DNA from: an uncultured delta proteobacterium
GTDB lineage: Bacteria > Myxococcota_A > Polyangia > Haliangiales > Haliangiaceae
Assembly: GCA_900696455.1 (NCBI GenBank)
Contig: CAADGB010000404.1
Span: 1 to 43,813, forward strand
Reading direction: 5' to 3'
Length of the DNA: 43,813 nt
Positions 7,553 to 14,486 of this stretch are shown here, piece after piece (within the stretch, counting starts at the first letter, position 1; the number at the start of each line of letters is the position of its first letter). The notes beneath the pieces are model-generated. The model had not been told where the DNA came from and ran no database searches. It saw only the letters and a list, made by a program, of their open reading frames with translations. The translations under genes and the position numbers were made by a program.

Positions 7553-7645
7553 CTAGCTCCTGATGAGGTACGAGAGCGCCCCGAACGCGGCGAGGCCGGT
7601 CGGAGCGGATGCTACCGCGAACATGACGGCGATGACGAAGAACAT
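7553..7645 (-). CDS. 30-residue membrane peptide
   Basis: A short frame, MFFVIAVMFAVASAPTGLAA and then about ten more residues, starts at ATG 7645 behind a GGGGGG stretch and ends at TAG 7553, two bases before the lipoprotein ATG. Most of it is one transmembrane helix. Support comes from its hydrophobicity, tight spacing and possible ribosome site. It is very short, so it may be only a leader for the next gene. Confidence 0.45.
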   Translation of the reverse strand: MFFVIAVMFAVASAPTGLAAFGALSYLIRS

Positions 7646-7679
7646 GAGACCCCCCAAGGCGGCCGGTGGCCGCCAGCGA

Positions 7680-7934
7680 TCACTTCTTGCGGCGGCCGGA
7701 ACGAACCGGCTTGCCGCCGACCCACTTGGTACCGCCGCTGATGAGCGGCGGCCGGGGCTCGATCACGCCCACCGCGCCGGACGTGACCAGCTCACAGAGC
7801 TCGGCCATGCATTCGTGGACACGACTCCCCTTCTCGATCGTCGTGTGCCCCTCGGCGATGTTGATCACGCCCTGCGCGATGCCCGCCATGACGGCGTCGA
7901 GCTGCTGCTGGATGCGGTCGCGTGCGATCGCCAC
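7680..7934 (-). CDS. Hypothetical 84-residue protein
   Basis: Starts at GTG 7934, one base after the stop of the ParB-like gene, with GGAGG about 13 bp before it. The product is a helix-rich N-terminal region (ARDRIQQQLDAVMAGIAQGV) followed by a Pro/Gly segment and a basic tail (RSGRRKK). Two Cys (HECMAELCEL) could bind metal or be incidental. No family recognised. Its close coupling to the ParB-like gene may mean the two work together. Confidence 0.7.
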   Translation of the reverse strand: MAIARDRIQQQLDAVMAGIAQGVINIAEGHTTIEKGSRVHECMAELCELVTSGAVGVIEPRPPLISGGTKWVGGKPVRSGRRKK

Positions 7935-7935
7935 G

Positions 7936-8862
7936 TCACTCGCCTCCGCCGATGGCCGCCACCGCGCCGGCGATCCGCGCGTCGGGCTTCCCCATGCCGA
8001 GGATGGCGAGGATGGCCGCGCGCACGCCCTGGCCGAACTCGCCGGGGACCGGCGCGGTCGCCGCGAGGAACGCCTTGAGGTTCTTGCGGCCGACGATGCC
8101 GATGTTGTCGCCCTCGTCCGCGTCGCCGCCCTCGGCGGCCTTCACGGCGCGGCGCGCAGCGGTGACCGTCGCCGCCTTGGCGCCCTTCTCGGCCTTCGCG
8201 GCGCGCACCTTGCGCACCGCCTCCTTCTGAGCCTCGGGCGACTTCGACCGGCCGATCTCCACGCCGGCGGCGACCGACATGGTCCCGTCCTGGACGGCCT
8301 CCTTGACGTCGTCGGTCGCGCCGTCGAGCGTGAGGAGCGCGCGGAGGCGCGAGTCGCTGATCTTGAGCGTCGCGCACACGTCGGCATCGGACACGCCGCG
8401 CGCCAGGAGGAGCTTGGCGTCCGCCGCCTTCTGGAGCGGGTCGAACACCTTGCGGGCGTAGTTGCCGACCATCATGCGCTGCATGGCCGACAGCTCGTTC
8501 CCGATCTCCTGCTTCGCCTGCACCTTGAGGAGCGGCTCGCCGCGCGCCGCGCGCCGAACGTTGACGACGCGCGCCGCACGGATGCGGGTACGGCCGTCGA
8601 CGAGGACGGGAACGCCGTCGATCTTCTGGATCGTCACCGGCACCTGGACGCCGAACCGATCGATCGAGGCGATGAACTCCTCCTCGAGCGGTGCCTCCAG
8701 GTCATCGCGGTACAGGTCGTGTGACGACGCGTCCTTCGTGTCGTTCGGACCGCGCTCGTCGCCCTTGAGCACGCGAGCGCCGCCGATGATGACGGCGTCG
8801 GTGGGGTCGATGCTCCAGATGGAGTTGCGCGAGAAGTCGAAGGCCTTCTTGGAATCGGACAT
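7936..8862 (-). CDS. ParB-like nuclease-domain / HTH protein
   Basis: A 308-residue protein. Residues about 55-100 form a ParB N-terminal fold (EEEFIASIDRFGVQVPVTI, then VLVDGRTRIRAARVV), in which the usual GERR box of CTP-binding ParBs reads DGRTR. A helix-turn-helix follows (SDADVCATLKISDSRLRALL). The second half is an Ala/Lys-rich helical region and a short C-terminal domain. It could be a transcription factor, a partition protein or a DNA-binding nuclease. No ParA is seen in the window. A parS-like palindrome lies 14 kb away at 22807. The start is ATG 8862 behind GAAAGACCGACCAGCC. Confidence 0.82.
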   Translation of the reverse strand: MSDSKKAFDFSRNSIWSIDPTDAVIIGGARVLKGDERGPNDTKDASSHDLYRDDLEAPLEEEFIASIDRFGVQVPVTIQKIDGVPVLVDGRTRIRAARVVNVRRAARGEPLLKVQAKQEIGNELSAMQRMMVGNYARKVFDPLQKAADAKLLLARGVSDADVCATLKISDSRLRALLTLDGATDDVKEAVQDGTMSVAAGVEIGRSKSPEAQKEAVRKVRAAKAEKGAKAATVTAARRAVKAAEGGDADEGDNIGIVGRKNLKAFLAATAPVPGEFGQGVRAAILAILGMGKPDARIAGAVAAIGGGE

Positions 8863-8898
8863 GGCTGGTCGGTCTTTCTGCCGCACGCAGGGCGGCGC

Positions 8899-9111
8899 TC
8901 AGGTCTTGGGCCGCGGCGGTGGATCGCCGTGGCGCTCGAAGTACTCGTTGAGGGCGATGGTGACGATCGAGGTCTCGTCGAGGTGGCGGTGATACGCCTC
9001 GTCGGCGAGCTTTTCCTTGAGGCGGCCGTCGATCCGCTGGTTGAGGCGGCCGGTCTTGACCGGGCGCGGCTCGTAGTGCTTGAGCGGCGGCTCGTCCTTG
9101 GGCGGGCTCAC
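8899..9111 (-). CDS. Ribbon-helix-helix-type DNA-binding protein
   Basis: A 70-residue protein from GTG 9111, overlapping the upstream TGA (GTGA). Its core, RLNQRIDGRLKEKLADEAY and then a second helix ETSIVTIALNEYFERHG, fits the beta strand plus two helices of Arc/CopG ribbon-helix-helix repressors. It is the second gene after the promoter at 9508-9536, which carries an inverted CGTACG operator. Autoregulation of this unit is therefore likely. The fold is inferred from pattern; the DNA target is inferred from context. Confidence 0.7.
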   Translation of the reverse strand: MSPPKDEPPLKHYEPRPVKTGRLNQRIDGRLKEKLADEAYHRHLDETSIVTIALNEYFERHGDPPPRPKT

Positions 9112-9497
9112 AGCTGCTCCAGGCACTCCGCCAGGGCGGCCACCGCCGTCACGAGGGCGGCGACCTGGCGAGCGTCGGCGGGCGTCGACGCACCCGACAC
9201 GCGAATGGCGGTGACGATGGCCATGCGGTGCTGGACGCCGTCGGTCAGCGACACCGCCAGGCCCACGGTCGCAGACCGGCCGCGGGGACCGACCTCCCAC
9301 TCCACCGTTCCCGCGCTGTACGGCCCCAGGCACGCACGGAGCGTGTCGCCGGGGCTCGGGTTCGCGGAGCCGACGCGCGCGCCGGGGGGCAGCACGAACG
9401 CGTCCACGGCCGCCACGGCGAGGACGATCAGCTCGCCACGACGGGCCAGGGAGGCCGTGGTCGGCGCGGGCGATCCGTTGTCGGTGCGTCCGTTCAT
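9108..9497 (-). CDS. Hypothetical protein, first gene after operator-promoter
   Basis: A 129-residue protein from ATG 9497. No Shine-Dalgarno sequence is present, and the -10 box ends only 11 bp ahead, so the message would start about 3-5 bases before the ATG and be effectively leaderless. The sequence has a hydrophobic stretch (GELIVLAVAAVDAFVLP) and an alpha/beta C-terminal half rich in Ala. I see no catalytic motif. It is co-transcribed with the ribbon-helix-helix protein. Confidence 0.7.
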   Translation of the reverse strand: MNGRTDNGSPAPTTASLARRGELIVLAVAAVDAFVLPPGARVGSANPSPGDTLRACLGPYSAGTVEWEVGPRGRSATVGLAVSLTDGVQHRMAIVTAIRVSGASTPADARQVAALVTAVAALAECLEQL

Positions 9498-9498
9498 T

Positions 9499-9536
9499 GT
9501 GCGTACGGTTGTAGACCCTCGTACGCACGCTGTCAA
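9499..9536 (-). promoter_or_regulatory. Sigma70-like promoter with inverted-repeat operator
   Basis: On the minus strand TTGACA (9531-9536) and TACAAC (9508-9513) are 17 bp apart, close to the sigma70 consensus. A perfect 9-bp inverted repeat, GTGCGTACG (9499-9507) and CGTACGCAC (9520-9528), straddles the -10 box with 21-bp centre spacing. Each arm holds a CGTACG palindrome. This is the typical layout of a repressor operator. The ribbon-helix-helix protein encoded by the second gene is the obvious candidate. Confidence 0.85.
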
Positions 9537-9567
9537 CACACGATCCGCACGCCGGACGCACAGCGGG

Positions 9568-10239
9568 CTAAACGGTCGAAATGTCGGTGGATTCGTCGGT
9601 TGAAAAAAGCCCCGTACCGGAGATTTCGGGGAACCCGAGAGCGACCGCGAGCGCGTCGAGCCCCACGGTCCACGCGCGCCGCGGCTCGCCGAACCATGGC
9701 GGACCGTGATCGCCGGCCAGGGCGAACAGGAGCGCCTCGGCACCGACGGCGTACCCGTCCGCGGTGACCTCGTACGGCTCGATCACTCGTGCGGCGGCGA
9801 TCGGCCCGTCGCCGACGAGCGCCTCCACCGCGTGGTCGGCGGCGAGCGCCAGTTCATCGGCGTCGGGCATCCGATCCCAGCCGGTGAGCGCGACGACGCG
9901 ACGACGCGCGACTAGGATGACGGCCGCGCGATCGGCGCGCGCCCATGAAGTCTCGATCTCCGTCGCGATCGCCGGCGTGAGCTGCGCGAGCTCGCGCGGC
10001 GGATCGGCCTCGCCGCGCTCGAGGCGTTCGACGTGGCGTCGGAGCGTCCGGTTCTCGGACAAGAGACGAGCGCCGGCCGAGCCTGGCCGCGGCACTGGTA
10101 CACCGCACGCGCGCGCCGCGAGGATGTCGTCGCTGCGTCGACGGGCGAGCTCGAGGTCGAGGCTCACCACGCGACGGCGTAGCCGGCGGATCTCCGCGTC
10201 CTGTGACTCAAGGCCGAGTAGTCGTCGCAGCATGGTCAT
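9568..10239 (-). CDS. Hypothetical protein with N-terminal coiled coil
   Basis: A 223-residue protein from ATG 10239 (MTMLRRLLGLESQDAEIRRL), overlapping the PolX-like gene by ATGA. Residues about 10-35 and 60-80 look like coiled coil (IRRLRRRVVSLDLELARRR and ENRTLRRHVERLE). The C-terminal half is a globular alpha/beta region (YEVTADGYAVGAEALLFALAG). No catalytic motif. It is the last gene of its operon: an intrinsic terminator hairpin lies within its last codons. Confidence 0.78.
   Translation of the reverse strand: MTMLRRLLGLESQDAEIRRLRRRVVSLDLELARRRSDDILAARACGVPVPRPGSAGARLLSENRTLRRHVERLERGEADPPRELAQLTPAIATEIETSWARADRAAVILVARRRVVALTGWDRMPDADELALAADHAVEALVGDGPIAAARVIEPYEVTADGYAVGAEALLFALAGDHGPPWFGEPRRAWTVGLDALAVALGFPEISGTGLFSTDESTDISTV
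9603..9631 (-). terminator. Intrinsic terminator inside 3' end of a gene
   Basis: Reading the minus strand, CCCCG (9627-9631) pairs with CGGGG (9610-9614) around a 12-base loop, and CTTTTTTC follows directly (six T at 9603-9608). This is the only clear intrinsic terminator in the window. It ends the DNA-metabolism operon some 70 bp before the next promoter at 9531-9536. Confidence 0.8.
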
Positions 10240-10838
10240 CTCCGCTGGTGAGGCGGCAGGTAGCGGTACCCGCACGCCTCGATGAACTCTTGCTCGGTCG
10301 GCGTCGCTCGCACCTCGCCGGCAGACGAACCCTCGCAGTAGAGCAGCCGACCGTCCTCGCACTTGAAACCGCGCTCGCGAGCTCGGGTGACGAGGTTGCG
10401 CGCGTAGTCCGCAGGGCCGGTGCGGATCGCCAAGATCGCTCCCCATTGAGCCGGCGGCCGAACGTTGAACAAGTCGACGGGAATCCCCTGGAAGATGAGC
10501 GCGTAGTAGCGGCGACCCTCGAGATTCTCGGGCTCCGACACCGCGCCGCCGCCTCGGCCGCGCCACTGGAGTCGCTTCTCGCGGACGCGGAGGCGGATGA
10601 CCTCGTTGAGCATGTCGTCGCCGACACCGCCGAATAGATCCGGCCGGAACTTCGCCTCGGTCACGAGCTCGATGTCCTTGACGTCGAGCGCGCCGCGCCG
10701 GATCGAGCCGGCGATCTCGATCCGCTCGCATCCGTCGAGCAGGAGCGCGCGGAGATCCTCGGCCGCCCGCAGTGCCGTCGCGTGCGAGTGCCGTCCGGTC
10801 GGGTTTGTGTACGTGCCCTGACGGTGCGTCGTCGTCAT
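10236..10838 (-). CDS. Compact DNA polymerase X-like nucleotidyltransferase
   Basis: A 200-residue protein with Pol beta superfamily palm motifs: GSIRRG (44-49), the carboxylate pair in KDIE (D55, E57) and a third carboxylate in VDLF (D122). The C-terminus has the PolX thumb signature, ATPTEQEF (178-185) and then YRYLPPHQR. It lacks the N-terminal 8-kDa lyase and fingers domains of full PolX enzymes, which run to about 330 residues or more. It could fill short gaps or join ends during phage repair, or transfer nucleotides to another substrate. It sits among recombination and nuclease genes and overlaps both neighbours (ATGA). Confidence 0.82.
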   Translation of the reverse strand: MTTTHRQGTYTNPTGRHSHATALRAAEDLRALLLDGCERIEIAGSIRRGALDVKDIELVTEAKFRPDLFGGVGDDMLNEVIRLRVREKRLQWRGRGGGAVSEPENLEGRRYYALIFQGIPVDLFNVRPPAQWGAILAIRTGPADYARNLVTRARERGFKCEDGRLLYCEGSSAGEVRATPTEQEFIEACGYRYLPPHQRR

Positions 10839-11041
10839 CGCGCCGCTCCGTTCCGCCAGCGCATGAGCTCGAGGGCCCCGTCGAGAGCGCTGATCTCGGC
10901 GCGATCGAAGTCGGCGGCCGGCGTTCCGCTGTAGTCGGCGCGCTCGAGGCGTCGCGCGAGATGCGACCGTCGACGCTCCAGCGTGCCGACCTTCGAGGTC
11001 AACCCTTCGATGAACGGAGGCGGCGTTGCCTTGGTAGCCAT
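10835..11041 (-). CDS. Hypothetical 68-residue protein
   Basis: Starts at ATG 11041 behind AAGGTAAGGACCG. The product is a basic helical hairpin (KVGTLERRRSHLARRLERAD, then SALDGALELMRW) that could form a short coiled coil. It overlaps the PolX-like gene by ATGA, so the two proteins are probably made together. No family recognised. Confidence 0.72.
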   Translation of the reverse strand: MATKATPPPFIEGLTSKVGTLERRRSHLARRLERADYSGTPAADFDRAEISALDGALELMRWRNGAAR

Positions 11042-11054
11042 CGGTCCTTACCTT

Positions 11055-11366
11055 TCATTCGTTCTTGCCCGCGAGCGCGAACCCGATCGCTTCGTCGAGC
11101 ATCTCGTGATCGACACCCTCCGCTTCGTGGAGGCGCGCACGCCACGCCTCCGACGCTTCCACCGTGCCGCGCCGGATGAGCTCCATGATGAGCTGCGTGT
11201 CGTGCTCCATCGCCGCGGTGTGCGCGTCGAGCATCGTCGCTTCCTGCTCCGGGCTCATGCTCTTGGGGTGAAGCGTACCGAAGGACAGCAATCGTAGATA
11301 GAGGGACCGAACGAACCGCCACACGGTAGGTTCCAGTCCGTCCTCGCCTTCGACCGCGTCAGCCAT
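11055..11366 (-). CDS. Hypothetical 103-residue helical protein
   Basis: The ATG at 11366 is chosen because AAGAAG lies just upstream and the start overlaps the last 8 bp of the nuclease gene; a GTG at 11381 is a weaker alternative. The sequence is almost wholly helical and acidic (SPEQEATMLDAHTAAMEHD). No metal sites, membrane helices or known motifs. Function unknown. Confidence 0.72.
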   Translation of the reverse strand: MADAVEGEDGLEPTVWRFVRSLYLRLLSFGTLHPKSMSPEQEATMLDAHTAAMEHDTQLIMELIRRGTVEASEAWRARLHEAEGVDHEMLDEAIGFALAGKNE

Positions 11367-11865
11367 GGCTTCTTGTACCACGCGCAGGTCCGACCTCCTG
11401 GATCCAGTTGCAGCGGTCGCACACCAGCGCGGGGATGTCGGGCTTACCGACCGGCCGAGGCAACGTTCCGAGTCGGAGGTGTCGCGACGTCTCCTTCCAG
11501 TCCGCGCGGATGTGGACCTCGCCGTCGATCACGTCGACTCCGCACCGGGGACACCGCGGATGCCCGATCGCGTCGAGTGCCTCGGCCGCGTTCTTCACGA
11601 CGACAGGCGGTTTGCCACGCCACGCACTCCACCACTCCTGTTGCGTCTCCAGCAGACCACGCTCGTCGGTGGCCCTGCCCTGACGCTTCACCTTGCCGGT
11701 CTTCGTTTCGAGCTTCACTTCGAGCAGGAACGTCTCGAGGTTGTACCCGACGAGGAGATCCGGCTGCCCCTTCGCGTTGAGCTTGCACACCGTCGCGCCG
11801 ACCGCCTCGAGCGCTTCGACGATCTCGGGTTCGTTGGCGTCACGCTGGCGAGCGAATGGCGGCAT
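11359..11865 (-). CDS. VRR-NUC-like PD-(D/E)xK nuclease with zinc ribbon
   Basis: A 168-residue protein. Residues 31-51 read AKGQPDLLVG, then a strand ending LLEVK, giving the D36, E49 and K51 catalytic set of PD-(D/E)xK nucleases. The preceding helix starts with Glu 12-14 as in VRR-NUC domains. A C-terminal zinc ribbon follows, with CPRC (105-108) and CDRC (149-152). VRR-NUC enzymes cut branched DNA or Holliday junctions. The start is ATG 11865 with GGAGG upstream; it overlaps the methylase gene by 26 bp. The fold call is strong; the DNA substrate is inferred. Confidence 0.8.
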   Translation of the reverse strand: MPPFARQRDANEPEIVEALEAVGATVCKLNAKGQPDLLVGYNLETFLLEVKLETKTGKVKRQGRATDERGLLETQQEWWSAWRGKPPVVVKNAAEALDAIGHPRCPRCGVDVIDGEVHIRADWKETSRHLRLGTLPRPVGKPDIPALVCDRCNWIQEVGPARGTRSHG

Positions 11866-12436
11866 GGACACCCTCCACGGCTGGAACCTGATCGCCGAGG
11901 CACGTCCAGCCGCGGCGTCGACGTCGTGCGAACAACTCGGCGTAGGGTCCTTCGCAGAGCGCCGACACGATGTCGTAGAACTTCTCGGGCTTCGCCGAAT
12001 GGATCGGGTGCCCTTCTTTCGGGTGACCGAGCGGGTAACGCGGGACCGGCGCGCGGAACGTCGAACGCACGTTGCGAAGCCTGACCTGGGGGTTGCCGCG
12101 CGTCGCGATGATGCAGCGCTCGTGCTCGGCGCGGACATGTCGACCCATGCCGAAGTGGCGCTTGCCGTGCTTCGTCGTCTTGAGCCAGATGATCTCCGAC
12201 TTCGGCGTGAACCCCCACGCCTTGACGACGTCGAGCGCCTCGCGCGGCATCGCCGCGACCACCCACAGGAACAGGTGGCAGTCCCGCGCGAGCTCGGGCA
12301 ACGGGAACAGGCAGAGCTGCGTCATCGAAAGCGGTTTGTAGTGGCGTTCGATCGTCCCCCAGCGAGCCTCGCTGTCCTCGCCCTGGTCGAACGGCCACGG
12401 TGGATCCGCGGTCAGCACACGGTGCTCAGTCGTCAT
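11840..12436 (-). CDS. MT-A70-family adenine methyltransferase
   Basis: A 198-residue protein from ATG 12436. It has the catalytic DPPWPF box at residues 11-16, the conserved LFLWVV strand, KAWGF, and the closing RRGWTCLGDQ motif typical of MT-A70 enzymes in phages. This permuted class has DPPW first and methylates N6 of adenine in DNA or RNA. It is the second methylase in the window and belongs to a different class from the 721-1551 enzyme. It probably serves anti-restriction. It overlaps the genes on both sides. Confidence 0.9.
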   Translation of the reverse strand: MTTEHRVLTADPPWPFDQGEDSEARWGTIERHYKPLSMTQLCLFPLPELARDCHLFLWVVAAMPREALDVVKAWGFTPKSEIIWLKTTKHGKRHFGMGRHVRAEHERCIIATRGNPQVRLRNVRSTFRAPVPRYPLGHPKEGHPIHSAKPEKFYDIVSALCEGPYAELFARRRRRGWTCLGDQVPAVEGVHAAIRSPA

Positions 12437-13109
12437 CGTTCGCTCCGGTGGTGAATGGCCGCGGACCTCCGCCGCGGCGCACGCGTTGCGGCTCGAACAG
12501 CCCCGCGCCGGCGACGTCGCCGGTCGTAAGCCAAGCCGGCGACGGGTTGCGCTCGCCGGCGACACGCCAGCTCCACGCTTCGATGTCCGCCTTCTCGATC
12601 GGCGCCTCGCCGACGTCGACGCCGAAGTGGAGCCGCGCATGGCCGTTGATCACTGTCATCCAGTCGACGAGCTCGGAGTCCTCGCAGTCGGGATCCGACG
12701 TGATGAACTCGGCCTTGCGATACGACTGAACGAGGACCTCGAGCGCCTTGGACGCCCGATCCTGGCGGAGCTTGTTCTCGCGCGCCCACGAGTACAGGTC
12801 CGCCTTGAGGTCGGCGTCGGCCTTCACGGTCGAGATCGAAAGCGAGCGCTGCTGCTTTTCGTCGTCGGGAAGGTGCGCCGGCAACGCGAGGTACTCGGGC
12901 ACGGCCGCCTCGTTGGAGCGGATGGTCAACACGAGCATCTCGACCATGCCGCGCGCCTCGGCCGCGGCGTCACCGCTCATCGTCCGACGCCATGCCGCGA
13001 AGAAATCGCCGCCGACACGTTGGACGGCGCGGTTGAGGCTGCGCATCGGATCGACATGCTCGCGCGGCTTCGGCGGTTCCTCGTAGCCGTCGTCTTCCGT
13101 GTCAGTCAT
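12426..13109 (-). CDS. Hypothetical protein in replication cluster
   Basis: A 227-residue protein from ATG 13109, overlapping the zinc-knuckle gene by 8 bp. It opens with an acidic tail (MTDTEDDGYEEPPKPREH) and continues with helical segments (SISTVKADADLKADLYSWA). The C-terminus is basic and Gly/Arg-rich (RVRRGGGPRPFTTG). No motif identified. The acidic and basic ends and the neighbours suggest a DNA-metabolism accessory role, but this is only context. Confidence 0.75.
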   Translation of the reverse strand: MTDTEDDGYEEPPKPREHVDPMRSLNRAVQRVGGDFFAAWRRTMSGDAAAEARGMVEMLVLTIRSNEAAVPEYLALPAHLPDDEKQQRSLSISTVKADADLKADLYSWARENKLRQDRASKALEVLVQSYRKAEFITSDPDCEDSELVDWMTVINGHARLHFGVDVGEAPIEKADIEAWSWRVAGERNPSPAWLTTGDVAGAGLFEPQRVRRGGGPRPFTTGANDDD

Positions 13110-13899
13110 GACTCGATGCCTTTCTCGCACGAATGGTGGCCATGTGTTCGACGAATCGCATGGCGAGTTGCCACGTCGACGAGCCGGGCCGATATGGATT
13201 CGGACTCTCCTCGTGTTGCCGTTCGAGCATCTGCTGGCGTGCGGCCAGCGCCACGCGCCGCTCGCGGCGACCGCGCGGCAGATCGGGACACCAGCGCATG
13301 TTGTGCCCGACGCGATGACACAGGCGGCATCGCTGCTGCGACGGTGGTGGCGGTGGCTTCCCGTGCCACCAATCGACCGGAGGCAGCCGATCAGGCACGA
13401 CATAGGTGCCTGCGCGGACCTTCGCGTCCATACCCGGCGTCCCGAGGACGCGTTCGATGTTGGCGACGATCTCACGCGTGCGCGCGCGTCGGACCTCGCG
13501 CGCCAGCGCCGAACGTGGAGGCGACGGAGGTGGCATCGGCCGCGGCGGCCGGACGACGAACTTGGCCGGCCGCGGATCGTTCTCGATGGGGTGACCGGCG
13601 ATCCAGCTCCAGCCGACGACGTACGGTTCGCGTCGCTGCCCCCTGCCGTTCACGCCGGCGGGCAACACGACGCCCACGACGACCGCGCACCCGTCGACCT
13701 CGCCGACGTAGATGTTGTCGAAGCGGTGGAACACGATCTGCGGCTCGTGCCGCATCACCGACGGGCGATCGCGCGGATCGGGCCTCTCGTTGTCCTCGTT
13801 GTCGTCGTGCTCGAGGTCGAGCCCCTGCGCGCGACCCTCGCGGTATCGCATCGCTTGCGGCGACGTCGGATCGTGACGGCTCTGCGCCCATGTCGTCAT
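13102..13899 (-). CDS. CCHC zinc-knuckle protein
   Basis: A 265-residue protein. Residues 191-204, CRLCHRVGHNMRWC, match the CX2CX4HX4C zinc knuckle exactly; this motif binds single-stranded RNA or DNA in retroviral nucleocapsids and many eukaryotic proteins. It is preceded by Pro-rich runs (PPRPMPPPSPP and KPPPPPS) and followed by a basic helix (RGRRERRVALAARQQMLER). A folded part with YVGEVDG and YVVGWSWIAGHP lies at 55-105. Its neighbours are the helicase-loader-like gene and a methylase, which fits single-strand binding during replication. The start is ATG 13899 (ATGA overlap). Confidence 0.8.
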   Translation of the reverse strand: MTTWAQSRHDPTSPQAMRYREGRAQGLDLEHDDNEDNERPDPRDRPSVMRHEPQIVFHRFDNIYVGEVDGCAVVVGVVLPAGVNGRGQRREPYVVGWSWIAGHPIENDPRPAKFVVRPPRPMPPPSPPRSALAREVRRARTREIVANIERVLGTPGMDAKVRAGTYVVPDRLPPVDWWHGKPPPPPSQQRCRLCHRVGHNMRWCPDLPRGRRERRVALAARQQMLERQHEESPNPYRPGSSTWQLAMRFVEHMATIRARKASSHD

Positions 13900-14486
13900 C
13901 GGCGCTTGCCCATGAGCTTTGCCAGCTCGCCGGCGGCTTGCTCGTACTCGGTGTTGCGGCCGTCCTTGCGGAGCTCGGCCATCTTGCGACGGAGCGCAGT
14001 GATCTGCTCCTCCACGCCACCCTTCGACGCGTCGGCGTTGACGACTTCGATCGCGCCCGTCTTGAGGACGCCGCGTTCGATGAACGACTCCAGCTTCGTC
14101 CCGTTGCGACAGATGAGCTCGAGATCGTCGTAGCGCTTCCCGTTGTCGTCGTTCTGGTAGGCAGCCTCGGCCGCGCCCTCGATCGCCTTGCGAATCTCGG
14201 CCTCGGTGTAGCCCTGGCGGAGACGACCGAGGACGGCGCGCGTGCGCTCGGGCGTGAGCTTCGCAGTGCCGTGGTTGCACCGCTGCTGCCAGTACACGAA
14301 CAGGCGCCGCACGGTGTCGGTATGGTTCGCCACCGGCTCGGGAGCCTCGGGCATTCCGGGCAACGTCGCCTGACCAGGGCCAGCCTTCGCCATGCGGCGA
14401 ACGATGGTCCACGCGCCATCCTCGTCGCCGCTCGCGAACAGGCCGATCGCCGTCGCGAGCTCCTGGATCGCTGTCTTCGGTGTCAT
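13896..14486 (-). CDS. Probable replisome organiser / helicase loader
   Basis: A 196-residue protein from ATG 14486 behind AAGGAACGCGG. The middle part reads FVYWQQRCNHGTAKLTPER, then a helix-loop LRQGYTEAEIRKAIEG and DDLELICRNGTKLESFI. This order is shared by C-terminal domains of phage replisome-organiser and helicase-loader proteins (the O/DnaT-like group). The N-terminal part is short and lacks an obvious origin-binding winged helix. A coiled coil with basic residues closes the protein. It follows the SSB gene and a 240-bp gap that could include an origin. The call rests on motif resemblance only. Confidence 0.68.
   Translation of the reverse strand: MTPKTAIQELATAIGLFASGDEDGAWTIVRRMAKAGPGQATLPGMPEAPEPVANHTDTVRRLFVYWQQRCNHGTAKLTPERTRAVLGRLRQGYTEAEIRKAIEGAAEAAYQNDDNGKRYDDLELICRNGTKLESFIERGVLKTGAIEVVNADASKGGVEEQITALRRKMAELRKDGRNTEYEQAAGELAKLMGKRR

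Noticed and set aside
7936-8862. ParB-like protein as proof of a phage-plasmid partition system
   Set aside because: No ParA is present, the CTP-binding box is altered, and the only parS-like site is 14 kb away. A regulatory role is equally likely.
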